From positions 3,162,001 to 3,226,000 of the forward strand of contig OY764869.1 in assembly GCA_963668585.1 (NCBI GenBank): a stretch of 64,000 nt of DNA, in the 5' to 3' direction. Of this stretch, positions 51,027 to 60,057 are shown piece after piece. The notes beneath the pieces are model-generated. The model was given only the letters and a program-made list of their open reading frames with translations. It ran no database searches and was not told the origin of the DNA. The first letter of the stretch is position 1; every line of letters starts with the position of its first letter. Origin of the DNA: Bin87 sp963668585. Lineage in GTDB: Bacteria; Chloroflexota; Dehalococcoidia; Lucifugimonadales; UBA3495. The position numbers and the translations under genes were made by a program.

Positions 51027-52472
51027 ATGTGCGCGATGCTGAAGAACCGCAACGGACTCACCATCACCACCGCTTCCCCTGCAGCAGCCGACCTATACCA
51101 GGAAGGCTTGGATCTGGTGTTATCGCAGAACTACGGGCCGGAGGAGAAACTCCGCTCGGCAATAGACGCCGACGACGGGTTTGCCATGGCGAACGTGGTG
51201 CTGGCATACGTCCTGCACCTACAGATGAACGTTCCAGCCGCGCGCGCTGCCGCCGACCGGGCCATAGAATTGTCCGCCGGCCTGTCCCGTGAAGAGCAGC
51301 AGTCGGCGCAGATCATGCACCACTTCACTCACGGCAAGGGCGGCGACGCCATCAAATTGGTCCATGAGCATTTGGCCGAGTTCCCCACCGACACCCTGGC
51401 GATGCGCGTCGCCCAACGCCTGTATATGCTGGGTTGCTTCGGCGCGGGCGTTCCTGATTTCCCCAACCACCTGATGGCCATGATGAGCAAGTTGGCGCCC
51501 GCCAATGGCGACGATTGGGCATTCCTCGGCCAGTATGCCTTTGCCCACCACGAGACCAATCAGCCGGAAAAGGCGATGGACCTGGCTCTGCGCTCGCTCG
51601 ACGGAAACCCGCAGAATGCGGTTGCTTCACACTCTGTCACGCATTCCTACTTCGAGCAGGGCGACGCCGCCAACGGCGGTTCTTGGCTGGCCGCCTGGCT
51701 GGACGGTTTCGACCGCCGCGCCTCCTACAACACGCACCTGTCCTGGCATCTGGCGCTGTTCGAACTGGCGCAGGGTCGGTATGGAGAAGCGCTGGATCTC
51801 TACGAGACCCACATCCGTCCCGGCGTTCAGGCGCGGAACCTGTCCAACCTGCAGGACGCGGCCTCGCTGATGTGGCGGCTGCAGATCTACTCCGGCGAGG
51901 CTCCCGGCAAACCCTGGGACGAAGTGCGCGATTTGGCCCAGCCGGCCGCGGATGCCCCCGGCGCAGCCTTCCGCGACTGCCACGCCGCCCTGGCATTCGC
52001 CGGCGCCGGCGATGCGGAAGCGACTCAAAGGATGGTGGACCGCCTCACCGCTCAGGGTACCAGGGGCGACGACCTTTCCAGGGAGATGACACTGCCCATC
52101 GCTCTGGGCGCCGCCGCGTTCGTCGCGGGCGACTACGGTGAAGCGGCCGACCTGATGGGCCCCACGTACCCCATGCTGGCCCGCATTGGCGGCAGCCATG
52201 CCCAGCGAGAGGTGTTTGAGGACACCCTGCTGGAAACCTACATCCGCGCTGGCCGTTACGACGACGCCAAAGAGATGCTCGACGAGCGTTTGTCTCGCCG
52301 GTCGTCGGTCCGCGACACCTATTGGATGGGCCGCCTGGAAGCCGAGGCCGTCAATGGCAACGCCGACGCCTCCCGGCAGCTTTTGGTTCAGGCCAGGGCC
52401 GCCTGGGCCCCCACCGCTGACGAGGCAAACGCCGAGTTGCAGCGTATCGCCACGGTCGTGGACTGCGGCTAG
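51027..52472 (+). CDS. tetratricopeptide-repeat protein, TTC38-like
   Basis: A 481-residue helical repeat protein. It has YQEGLDLVLSQNYGPEEKL, MHHFTHGKGGDAIKLVHEHL, LYMLGCFGAG, QYAFAHHETNQPEKAMDLAL and YNTHLSWHLALFELAQGRY, an arrangement that resembles eukaryotic TTC38 and bacterial relatives. No signal or membrane segment is seen. TTC38-like proteins have no settled function; they are found beside enzymes of small-molecule metabolism. GAGGA lies 7 bases before the ATG. It converges with the exonuclease gene, overlapping it by 4 bases. Confidence 0.82.
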   Translation: MCAMLKNRNGLTITTASPAAADLYQEGLDLVLSQNYGPEEKLRSAIDADDGFAMANVVLAYVLHLQMNVPAARAAADRAIELSAGLSREEQQSAQIMHHFTHGKGGDAIKLVHEHLAEFPTDTLAMRVAQRLYMLGCFGAGVPDFPNHLMAMMSKLAPANGDDWAFLGQYAFAHHETNQPEKAMDLALRSLDGNPQNAVASHSVTHSYFEQGDAANGGSWLAAWLDGFDRRASYNTHLSWHLALFELAQGRYGEALDLYETHIRPGVQARNLSNLQDAASLMWRLQIYSGEAPGKPWDEVRDLAQPAADAPGAAFRDCHAALAFAGAGDAEATQRMVDRLTAQGTRGDDLSREMTLPIALGAAAFVAGDYGEAADLMGPTYPMLARIGGSHAQREVFEDTLLETYIRAGRYDDAKEMLDERLSRRSSVRDTYWMGRLEAEAVNGNADASRQLLVQARAAWAPTADEANAELQRIATVVDCG

Positions 52473-53353
52473 CGCGAGTCCGGAGCCGGCACCCGATCCA
52501 GAAGGGATTCCAATCCCAGGGATCTGCACAGATCCTCAAAATCGGGTTGCCGGCATCCATCCCATCGCAACGCGTCGGGGTCGGATTCAGGCAGCGGCAC
52601 GTCCAACCGCAGGGTCGCCAGGCGGCGGTACAACAATGCGTCGTCTTTCCGTTCCGCAAGGCCGGCCGCCAACGCTTTCGCTCCCCGTATGCTGATATCC
52701 CATTCACCCGCATCCGCCGGTATCTTATCCATGGAACCGTACCGGGTGAGTACGGCGGCCGTGGAACGCGCCCCCCATCTTGGGATGCCGGGTATGCCGT
52801 CGGCGGAATCGCCCACCAAACCGAGGTAATCGGGAATCGCTGCCGGCGGCACGCCGAACTTTTCCACCACCCCGTCGTCATCCATCACGTCGCCCTTGCG
52901 CCGGTCCAGCAAAACGACGCGGTCGCCCCGCACCATCTGGGCCAGGTCCTTGTCGGGCGAGCACATCAAAACCTGATCAACCACGCTTGACTCAGCGAAC
53001 CGGGCGGCCGCGGTCGCGATGGCATCGTCCGCTTCAAATTCAACCATAGGCCACACGGTCAGCCCCAACGCGCCAGTGATTTGTTCCGCCAGTGGGAATT
53101 GGGCCAACAAATCCGGTTCCACGCCATCCCCGGTTTTGTAGCCGTCGAACATCTCGTTGCGGAAGGACCGGATTACGCTGTCGAACGCGACGCCGACATG
53201 GGTCACGTCCGGCTGATTGAGCAGCGCGATCAGCGATTGCGCCAGGCCATGGGTCGCCTTGATGTCCGTGCCATCTGGACTCGTACGGCCGGGTCGCGGC
53301 GAATAGTGTGCCCGGAACAGTTCGTAAGTGCCATCAACCAGATGGATCTTCAT
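52469..53353 (-). CDS. 5'-3' exonuclease/flap endonuclease (Pol I N-domain type)
   Basis: A 294-residue stand-alone FEN-like nuclease. The N-terminal MKIHLVDGTYELFRAHY has the first metal aspartate, FEADDAIATAAARFAE and CSPDKDLAQMV hold the acidic cluster, and GLVGDSADGIPGIPRWG is the H3TH DNA-binding region. The order matches the 5' nuclease domain of bacterial DNA polymerase I. It is not fused to a polymerase. It follows the Uma2 gene by 27 bp. Probable roles are removal of RNA primers or flaps. Confidence 0.92.
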   Translation of the reverse strand: MKIHLVDGTYELFRAHYSPRPGRTSPDGTDIKATHGLAQSLIALLNQPDVTHVGVAFDSVIRSFRNEMFDGYKTGDGVEPDLLAQFPLAEQITGALGLTVWPMVEFEADDAIATAAARFAESSVVDQVLMCSPDKDLAQMVRGDRVVLLDRRKGDVMDDDGVVEKFGVPPAAIPDYLGLVGDSADGIPGIPRWGARSTAAVLTRYGSMDKIPADAGEWDISIRGAKALAAGLAERKDDALLYRRLATLRLDVPLPESDPDALRWDGCRQPDFEDLCRSLGLESLLDRVPAPDSR

Positions 53354-53380
53354 GGTGGCGTAACCGTCGCGTTGCGGGTT

Positions 53381-54076
53381 TTATAGCTGGGTGCCGGCGT
53401 CATGCAGGGAGAATATCCGCTGCCGCACCTCGAAAACGAACCCCGGCATCACCGGTTCCCCGCTTACGGTCGCAGGATCGTCCAAAATCTGGACATCCGC
53501 ACCCGGACGGTACACACGAACCTGCCGCCGATAGGGATCTATCAGCCAGCCAAGTTGCGCTCCGTTGGCGATGTACCGTTCCATCTTGCACAGCAACGGC
53601 GGCGCTGTGTCCGTCCCTGACATTATCTCGGCTATGAACGCCGGACAGACGGTGATGGGTCTGTCCTCCGAGACGGGCGGCAGTTCCTCGACCTGCTCTG
53701 GCGACAACCACAGGGCGTCGGGCCGTATTCTGGACCCGTCGGGCAGTCGGACGTTGGCGTTGGCGGCGTATGCTTCTCCTCCGTTCTCCTCCGCCCAGAC
53801 AAACAGCCGGACGAAAAATTGACCTTCGGCCATACCACCGCCACGATTCACCATAGGACTGATTGTCAACTCCCCGTCCGAGGTCATCTCCAGGCGAAAA
53901 CCGCGTTCTTCGTTCGCCTGTTCCAGCGCCACAAACCACTGGTCAATCTCGTCATCGGTTAACTTGCCGGTGATGGATTCTAGAATCGGCTTGATGTTTA
54001 CCGACACCGGACCGGTCAGGCCGTCAGCGTCATCTGAGGGAGCGTCCACATGGGCGGGAACGGAAGTGGTGGCCAT
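53381..54076 (-). CDS. Uma2-family (DUF820) restriction-fold protein
   Basis: A 231-residue protein with the PD-(D/E)xK-like Uma2 fold. SRIRPDALWLSPEQVEEL holds the metal aspartate, CPAFIAEIMSGTDTAPPL the glutamate, and KMERYIANGAQLGWLIDP the K and the family's WLIDP ending. Uma2 proteins are abundant in cyanobacteria and Chloroflexota and their targets are unknown. It follows malate synthase by 17 bp and precedes the exonuclease, so the genes may be co-transcribed. Confidence 0.88.
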   Translation of the reverse strand: MATTSVPAHVDAPSDDADGLTGPVSVNIKPILESITGKLTDDEIDQWFVALEQANEERGFRLEMTSDGELTISPMVNRGGGMAEGQFFVRLFVWAEENGGEAYAANANVRLPDGSRIRPDALWLSPEQVEELPPVSEDRPITVCPAFIAEIMSGTDTAPPLLCKMERYIANGAQLGWLIDPYRRQVRVYRPGADVQILDDPATVSGEPVMPGFVFEVRQRIFSLHDAGTQL

Positions 54077-54093
54077 GTCCGTTATCCTGAGGA

Positions 54094-55671
54094 CTAGTCC
54101 AGATACCGGTAGCCGGGCAGCGTGAGAAACTCGATAAAGTCATCGGACAGCACGATTTCGTCCAGCAATTCCACGGCTTTGTCCAACGACCCCGCGTTTT
54201 CCGGCCCTCGCTGGTTCACCAGCGCTCCGACTTCCTCAGCCCGTACCTGCCGGTATAGCTCGCCGGTGATCGGCCGGCCGTCGTCCAGCGACGCGCCGTG
54301 CTTCAGCCATTGCCAGAGTTGAGACCGCGAAATCTCGGCGGTGGCAGCGTCTTCCATCAAGCCGTAGATGGCAACGGCTCCATTCCCCCTGGTCCAGGCA
54401 TCGATGTACTGCAGAGCTACGCTGATGTTGTTGCGCAGCCCGGCCTCGGTGATCTCACCTTCAGGAACGGCCAGGAGATCGTCGGGCGCGATGCGAACCT
54501 CGGGAATCACCGACAGTTGGTTGGGGGTTGAAAACGACGATTGGAAAACATCCAACACCGGCGGCACCAGGCCGGGGTGCGCGACCCACGCCCCGTCAAA
54601 ACCCTGGTCAGCCTCTCGCTGCTTGTCGGACCTTACCTGCGCGAAGGCGGCTTCGTTGGCGGCCTCGTCGTCCCGGCGCGGGATGAACGCGGACATCCCG
54701 CCCAGCGCATGCGCTCCCCGCCGGTGGCAGGTATTCACCAGCAGGTGCGCCGCAGACGTCAGGAAGTGGGTGGCCATCGTAACCTGTGCGCGGTCCGGGA
54801 ATACCATATCCGCCCGGTTGTTGAACACCTTGATCACGCTGAAGATGTAATCCCATCTTCCCAGGTTCAGGCCGGCCGGCCGTTCCCTGAACTCATACAG
54901 GATCTCCTCCATCTCAAAGGCCGCGAGGATGTGCTCGATTAACACGGTGGGGCTGATGCTGCCGCGCGGTATGTCCAGACGATCCTCGGCGTAATTGAAA
55001 ACATCGTTCCACAATCGCGCCTCCAGGTACGACTGGAGCTTTGGGAGGTAGTAGTAAGAGCCGGTGCCGTGGCTCTGCTGCGCCACGCGGTTGTGATAGA
55101 TGGTCAGTCCGAAGTCGAAGAAACTGCCGGCCACGGGTTCGCCATCAACCAGGACATGACGCTCCATGAGGTGCAGGCCGCGCGGCCTCACGCACAGGGT
55201 GGCCGTTTCGTCGTTCAGGCTATATTGACGCCCGTCTGCGGCCTGGTCGCTGATGGTGCGACGGTAGGCGTCGCGCACGTTGAGCTGACCGTCCAGGGTC
55301 GGCAGCCACGCCGGCGAGTGGGCGTCTTCGAAGTCGGTCATATAGACCTGCGCGCCGCAGTTCAGCGCGTTGATCACCATGCGCCGGCTGGACGAGGGGC
55401 CGGTAATCTCGACACGGCGATTGGTCAAATCTGCCGGCGCGGGCTGCACCCGCCAGTCGCCCTGCCTCACCGCGCGGGTTTCGGTCAGGAAATCGGGGGT
55501 AGCCCCCGCGTCGATCTCGGCCTGCCTGCGCTGGCGCGCGGTCATCAGCCGCCGACGGCCCGTCTCGAAGTTGCGGTGCAACTCGGCAACGAACTCGAGG
55601 GCATCTTCGGTTACCACTTCGGCGTATTGCGCCGGTACGGCGCCGATTATCTGAACACTGCTGTCTGCCAT
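54094..55671 (-). CDS. aceB: malate synthase A
   Basis: Condenses glyoxylate and acetyl-CoA to malate. At 525 residues it matches the A isoform. RPRGLHLMERHVLVDGEP, GSFFDFGLTIYHNR, FEMEEILYEFRERPAGLNLG with GRWDYIF, and DAATAEISRSQLWQWLKHG at the C terminus are isoform signatures, including the catalytic Arg and Asp regions. The ATG at 55671 is chosen over 55734 as giving the normal N terminus, although its ribosome-binding site is weak. No isocitrate lyase gene is present in the window, so glyoxylate may come from other catabolism. Confidence 0.96.
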   Translation of the reverse strand: MADSSVQIIGAVPAQYAEVVTEDALEFVAELHRNFETGRRRLMTARQRRQAEIDAGATPDFLTETRAVRQGDWRVQPAPADLTNRRVEITGPSSSRRMVINALNCGAQVYMTDFEDAHSPAWLPTLDGQLNVRDAYRRTISDQAADGRQYSLNDETATLCVRPRGLHLMERHVLVDGEPVAGSFFDFGLTIYHNRVAQQSHGTGSYYYLPKLQSYLEARLWNDVFNYAEDRLDIPRGSISPTVLIEHILAAFEMEEILYEFRERPAGLNLGRWDYIFSVIKVFNNRADMVFPDRAQVTMATHFLTSAAHLLVNTCHRRGAHALGGMSAFIPRRDDEAANEAAFAQVRSDKQREADQGFDGAWVAHPGLVPPVLDVFQSSFSTPNQLSVIPEVRIAPDDLLAVPEGEITEAGLRNNISVALQYIDAWTRGNGAVAIYGLMEDAATAEISRSQLWQWLKHGASLDDGRPITGELYRQVRAEEVGALVNQRGPENAGSLDKAVELLDEIVLSDDFIEFLTLPGYRYLD

Positions 55672-55903
55672 TTTCGCCTGTCCCGTTATGTTAGGGTTGT
55701 TGGTTTGATTTGCTCGTCCCCGGATATTTCCCACCGTTGTCTCGACGAAGAACCGACGGGGTCAACTGCCAGAGACAGCTGAACTGAGCCGGGGAGGACT
55801 GCTCTTCCAATTTGAAATCCGGTCCGGCCTCCGCTGAATCAACCATGGTTTCCGGTCAACATACCGGCGCAACGATACGCTCGATCCGTGTCCGAATCGT
55901 CGG

Positions 55904-58207
55904 TCAGTCAGCCCGCAATCCGAGTTCGCCCAGACGCTGGCGGTTGGCGTCGCCAATGTCAAGCCCAGACTGGACACCTTCGCGATACTTGCGCTCGATT
56001 TCTCGTAGTTGGTACGCCACCGGCCGCATCCCTTCGGAACGGTGCGACGCTGTGTCAGCCAGGGTTTCATATGCCTGATCCAGCGACCAGTAGAACGACA
56101 TCAGCCACGACAGTTCCCGCTCGTTCGCAGGCGATGGCACGTCTGAGATATCAAGGATGGTGTTGACCACCTTGGTGTACCGGAGGATACCGGCCTTGTC
56201 CTGTTGGTCCCGGCCGTAGTAACGCCGGTGCATCAGTTCAGCCACCCGGCCGGCGTAATCATCCATCCCGTAGATACTGACCGGCAGCCACTTTTCCCGA
56301 AGGTCGAGAACCTCATTGCCGTCGGCGTCCAGCACGGCCACCGCAACCTCTGATCGCAGCACTCCGTCGTACTCAAACTTTACCGCATTCCGCAGCAGGG
56401 CCTCCTGGAGCAGCATCGTCAACTCGCGCGGTATCTTGACGTAGCGGGAACCGGCCGCTTCTTCGTTGGTATCCGCGCCAACGCCACCCGTGTTGAACGC
56501 ATAATACTGCTGCGGCATCCCGCCCCACGACAGTTGTTGCAGTACGTGGTACAGCAGATTGGCGTTTTCATCCTCAAGGCCGATGATGAACGGGTCCGAG
56601 AAGTACTCGACGTACGGACGACCGATCGCTCCGATGGCTGCTCCCATCTGCACGGCCTCACCGTACATCAGCACGCGGATGTATTGCTCCAGGCTCAACC
56701 TCCGCAGCGGCGGGATCACAGTGTTCTGCCGCATCACCTCCTGCCAGAAGACCCGGTCGGTGCTGTCCATGGGCACATGCACGGAGTCTGACAACTCCCC
56801 GCCGGTGATCTTTCCGATCAGGCCCTGCGCACCCTTGCGTTGCAGCAAACCGCGCCGGGACAGAATCATCCGCATATTCCGGACCGGATTTTCCTGGTAG
56901 TTGGGCTCCTGGCTTTCCACCTTCACCGGAACATTTTCCAACGTTTCGTCCGCCGTGGTTACGCCGGGCGCGCCACGAAGCACATCATAGGTGATCGGGT
57001 CGTCTTCCCTGGTCAGTCCAAAGGGCACCGCGTAGAAGTTGTTCTCGGTGCCATCGATGGCGTGAGATATGACGGCGCTGCTGCCATGCAGACGGCTGGC
57101 CACTGGTTGATCCAGTGGTTGGAGCAGCACAATATCATCGTTCATCGGATAGACCCCTTCTTCGGGGTCGTGCGGCAGATTCAGGATGCCGGCCAGTTCG
57201 CTGTTGGCGAGTTCCACCATGATGGTGAGGGTGCTCTTGCCGTGCAGGGACGGTCCCACCGTGACCAGCGCAGTGTTGGTGATGTCGCCATCCATGGTCC
57301 GAGCCCGGGCCATGCTCAACGCCGCCTGCACCGCCAGACCGTTTTTCTGCTTCACCTGGTGCATGGCGATGGACAACGGCCCCATCTTGTGCTCGCCCAC
57401 GTAGTCGAATCCGAAGTGCAGCGACAGGCCGCGCGTCGGGGCTTTGAATACCAACTGGGTGATACCCGCATCACGCAACTCTGCCTTCAGGCCCTCGTCC
57501 AGCCCAAGGTCGTCCATCCAATGCGGCACCGAGACTTCCAGTATGTCGGGCGCGTCCTGCCATTGCGCTTCGGGCAGTTCGAAAGTCAGCCGCCGCCACA
57601 TGTATGGAGCCTGCATGTATCGGGTGCCGAACAGCAACTGCCGCGCGTGAAACGACCGGCCGGGAGCGTCGCAGATCTGCCGGTCAGTCTGCACTATGCT
57701 TTCACCGGCGGCGAAGGAGGCCTCCATATGGTCGCAGACCTGATGAAATACCTGCGTGAAGAGTCTTTGGTTATCTTCTGAGAAGGCGAGAGCATCCCGG
57801 TTGCGCGTGAAACCTTCAATAAAATACTGGGTCAGGTCAGGTCGGCGCACCACTCCGAGTTGACTGAAGAACGCCAACCCACCGTTGTCAAGGCGAAACA
57901 CGGTTTCCGGCCACACCTTGGTGGAAGCGCGGCCGGCCGCGTTGGCCTCCACCGCTTCGGCTTCCAACTCCTGGGCCTGGGCCAATAATTCGGCCTGCCT
58001 CTCAGCGGACAGGTCCTGGAAAATCGGCATATTCCCGACGATCCATTCCTCGGACGGGTTGTACAGCGGACTGTCGGTGCGTTGACCTTCCCGCGCGATG
58101 CCGCACAGCCGGGTCAGGGCCGCTTCAAACTCTGGGACTATTTCCGGACCGCTCAGCGGCGACTTGCCATCGGGTCGGTCGGTGGAGTTGGTGGTCGGGC
58201 TAGTCAA
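55904..58207 (-). CDS. divergent PEPCK (ATP-type)-like protein
   Basis: A 767-residue protein. The region from about 285 to 560 can be aligned by eye with ATP-type phosphoenolpyruvate carboxykinase: FGFDYVGEHKMGPLSIAM for the G-G-E-M-K-K-G region, a P-loop GPSLHGKSTL near 320 for GLSGTGKTT, TADETLENVPVKV for the L-E-N-V-V-V-D segment, and TVIPPLRRLSLEQYIRVLMY for the LPPxSKLTPEQAMYHF region. The metal-ligand positions of true PEPCK (second Lys, HCSAN His, IGDDE Asp) look replaced. About 200 extra N-terminal and other residues are unassigned. The TTG at 58207 has GGGAG 7 bases upstream. It lies upstream of aceB on the same strand. Confidence 0.65.
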   Translation of the reverse strand: MTSPTTNSTDRPDGKSPLSGPEIVPEFEAALTRLCGIAREGQRTDSPLYNPSEEWIVGNMPIFQDLSAERQAELLAQAQELEAEAVEANAAGRASTKVWPETVFRLDNGGLAFFSQLGVVRRPDLTQYFIEGFTRNRDALAFSEDNQRLFTQVFHQVCDHMEASFAAGESIVQTDRQICDAPGRSFHARQLLFGTRYMQAPYMWRRLTFELPEAQWQDAPDILEVSVPHWMDDLGLDEGLKAELRDAGITQLVFKAPTRGLSLHFGFDYVGEHKMGPLSIAMHQVKQKNGLAVQAALSMARARTMDGDITNTALVTVGPSLHGKSTLTIMVELANSELAGILNLPHDPEEGVYPMNDDIVLLQPLDQPVASRLHGSSAVISHAIDGTENNFYAVPFGLTREDDPITYDVLRGAPGVTTADETLENVPVKVESQEPNYQENPVRNMRMILSRRGLLQRKGAQGLIGKITGGELSDSVHVPMDSTDRVFWQEVMRQNTVIPPLRRLSLEQYIRVLMYGEAVQMGAAIGAIGRPYVEYFSDPFIIGLEDENANLLYHVLQQLSWGGMPQQYYAFNTGGVGADTNEEAAGSRYVKIPRELTMLLQEALLRNAVKFEYDGVLRSEVAVAVLDADGNEVLDLREKWLPVSIYGMDDYAGRVAELMHRRYYGRDQQDKAGILRYTKVVNTILDISDVPSPANERELSWLMSFYWSLDQAYETLADTASHRSEGMRPVAYQLREIERKYREGVQSGLDIGDANRQRLGELGLRAD

Positions 58208-58573
58208 GTCTTTTCTCCCGATGGGCAGTATGATTACATGTTGGACCCGCGCTCGTATCAACCACGATACGGACAGCAGCCATCCGATACAGATGACCCC
58301 GACCGGGAGACGCTGATGGGTTGCAACGAAGCCTGGGTCGGCGCCGATTGGATAATGCGAGAATGCCGCCCGATTATGCTACCCCTAACCGCCCGCAGTG
58401 TCAAAAACAATACGAACGAATCGCGATCAATATTCGCACCTCAAGCCACGGCAAAATCGCCCTTCCACGACCGGATTATCCGCGGTGGATAAGCATTGCA
58501 TTAACGCATTCAGCGATGCAGGTCAGCGATGCAGCCTGCGTAACCGTGCCGGGCCATTCAATTATTGACCATA

Positions 58574-58686
58574 GATGACGTAGTCCGCTCATCCTGCGAA
58601 ACGTCCGCCTTTGGCCGGAGCCTGCCGTAGGTCCCCCTCACGCCGTTCAACGTCCGCGCAGACGATGACGTAGTCTGCTCATCCTG
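58574..58686. repeat. pair of near-identical 23-bp direct repeats
   Basis: GATGACGTAGTCCGCTCATC plus CTG at 58574-58596 and the same sequence with one C-to-T change at 58664-58686. The second overlaps the 5' end of the REP-like copy, and the pair is 67 bp apart. Confidence 0.85.
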
Positions 58687-58700
58687 AGCCTGTCGAAGGA
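58678..58700. repeat. dispersed REP-like repeat, copy 2
   Basis: Identical over 23 bases to the copies at 48629 and 62181. Flanks (CGAGCGGACGGT) also resemble those at 48652 (CGGGCGGACGGT). Confidence 0.88.
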
Positions 58701-58810
58701 CGAGCGGACGGTAGGCAGCGAACCGTTCCGGCAACAGCAATCGCCTTGTACCAGGATAATCGAATACCCCTCGTGACTCCGTTCCTCAACTGGCACCCCT
58801 CCGTCCTCGC

Positions 58811-58819
58811 TGGTATGAT
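58811..58819 (+). promoter_or_regulatory. extended -10 promoter TGGTATGAT
   Basis: TATGAT (58814-58819) preceded by TGG, about 50 bases before the thioesterase start. The -35 is weak. Confidence 0.4.
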
Positions 58820-58868
58820 GACGGCGCGTACTGCGCACCCATACCAACCCAAGGAACCAACGCCAAAT

Positions 58869-59288
58869 ATGACCCAACAATCGGAATCCACAGCGCCTTC
58901 CCTGGCTCCCGGACTCATCGGCCGGCGCGAGGTCCTGGTGTGTGAGCACAACGTCGCACCCCACGTCCTGAAGATCAGCACCCCGTCGATGATCCGCGCC
59001 ATGGAGCAGGCATCTCAAAACGCCGTGCTTGACCATCTGCCGCCCGATCAATCCACCGTCGGCTTTGAGGTCAACATACGCCACGTCGCCGGCGCTGACA
59101 TCGGCGCAACAGTCGTCGCCACCGCCGAACTTGAGCGCGTGGACGGCCGCTGGCTCTACTTCAAGGTGGAGGCCGTTGACGGCGACCGCACCATCGGCGT
59201 TGGCACCCACCGCCGCGCCATCATCACGCTGCCGCCGGATGCCACCAACCGCGGCGGCGGCAACGACAGCCACACGCACGAACTCTGA
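58869..59288 (+). CDS. FlK-like hotdog thioesterase
   Basis: A 139-residue hotdog-fold protein related to fluoroacetyl-CoA thioesterase FlK and its broader family. STPSMIRAMEQASQNAVLDH near residue 37, STVGFEVNIRHVAGADIGA near 63 and DGRWLYFKVEAVDGDRTIG near 95 are landmarks. The Thr/Glu/His catalytic set of FlK appears to be kept (STPS, AMEQ, IRHV). Most family members hydrolyse unspecified acyl-CoA, so fluoroacetate is not implied. The ATG at 58869 has a distant AAGGA. It is followed by a bicupin gene 58 bp downstream. Confidence 0.82.
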   Translation: MTQQSESTAPSLAPGLIGRREVLVCEHNVAPHVLKISTPSMIRAMEQASQNAVLDHLPPDQSTVGFEVNIRHVAGADIGATVVATAELERVDGRWLYFKVEAVDGDRTIGVGTHRRAIITLPPDATNRGGGNDSHTHEL

Positions 59289-59346
59289 CCACCGAGCATC
59301 TCCCGTCGTTCTTACACCGTCCCCGCCCCATCAAGGAGCAACAGCC

Positions 59347-60051
59347 ATGGAACCCATCATCCACAACGTCAAGGATTTCCCCGCCGGCGCGGTCGCCCGC
59401 CTCATCAGCGCGGACGACAACCCCAACCTGGTGACGCTGGCCTATTCGGTCATCGAACCGGGCGGAACCAGTTCGCACCACATCCACGAGTGGGAGCACG
59501 AGGTGTACATCATCGAGGGCAGCGGGACCCTGGTCGCCGACGGCAAGGAATACCCCGTTAAGGCCGGCGACGCCATGTTCATCCCGCCCATGGTGGACCA
59601 CGTAACCCGCAACGACGGCGACACCGACATCCGCCGCATCGAGATCAACCCCCTCGCCGCCTCCAGCGGCAACGCCCGCCCCGGCGGATCCGAGCCCGGC
59701 GCCGGCACCCCTCCGGTCATCCGCAACCACGCCGACCTCAACGACGAGACCGGCCACACCATGCTCGGCGGACGCGACGGCTGCCCCAACTACCTGATGC
59801 TCTACAACGGCTACATGCAGCCCGGCGCCGTGAGCCACCCCGAAACCGGCGGCCACAACCACACCTGGGATCACACCGTCTTCATCCTCGAGGGCACCGG
59901 TACCATCGTCATATCCGGCACGGAGTACACCGTAACCGCCGGCGACGCCGTCCTGGTCCCGCCGAACGAGCATCACCAGTGGAAGAACCAGACCGACGCG
60001 CCCATGCTGCGCGTGACCTTCAACGACATCGTCTCCGAAGGCCACGGCTAG
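59347..60051 (+). CDS. two-domain cupin protein
   Basis: A 234-residue bicupin. The first cupin has HHIHEWEHEVYIIEGSGTL near residue 38 with VKAGDAMFIPPMVDHVTRN, and the second has GGHNHTWDHTVFILEGTGT near 170 with VTAGDAVLVPPNEHHQW. Each has the HxH-x-E-x-H metal pattern or close to it. Possible roles include dioxygenase, isomerase or sugar binding; no substrate is indicated. AAGGAG lies 8 bases before the ATG. It precedes the enolase homologue by 6 bp, so they may be co-transcribed. Confidence 0.85.
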   Translation: MEPIIHNVKDFPAGAVARLISADDNPNLVTLAYSVIEPGGTSSHHIHEWEHEVYIIEGSGTLVADGKEYPVKAGDAMFIPPMVDHVTRNDGDTDIRRIEINPLAASSGNARPGGSEPGAGTPPVIRNHADLNDETGHTMLGGRDGCPNYLMLYNGYMQPGAVSHPETGGHNHTWDHTVFILEGTGTIVISGTEYTVTAGDAVLVPPNEHHQWKNQTDAPMLRVTFNDIVSEGHG

Positions 60052-60057
60052 CCGCCC

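Larger units (their letters stand above)
58208..58868. other. repeat-bearing intergenic region
   Basis: These 661 bases between divergent genes hold no convincing gene. They include a near-exact duplication of 23 bases (58574-58596 and 58664-58686), a REP-like repeat copy (58678-58700), and an extended -10 before the thioesterase gene. A 136-residue plus-strand frame ending at 58492 overlaps the PEPCK-like start and lacks coding features. Confidence 0.6.

Noticed and set aside
58082..58492. 136-residue plus-strand open frame
   Set aside because: It overlaps the 5' end of the PEPCK-like gene and has no coding-like composition or start signal.
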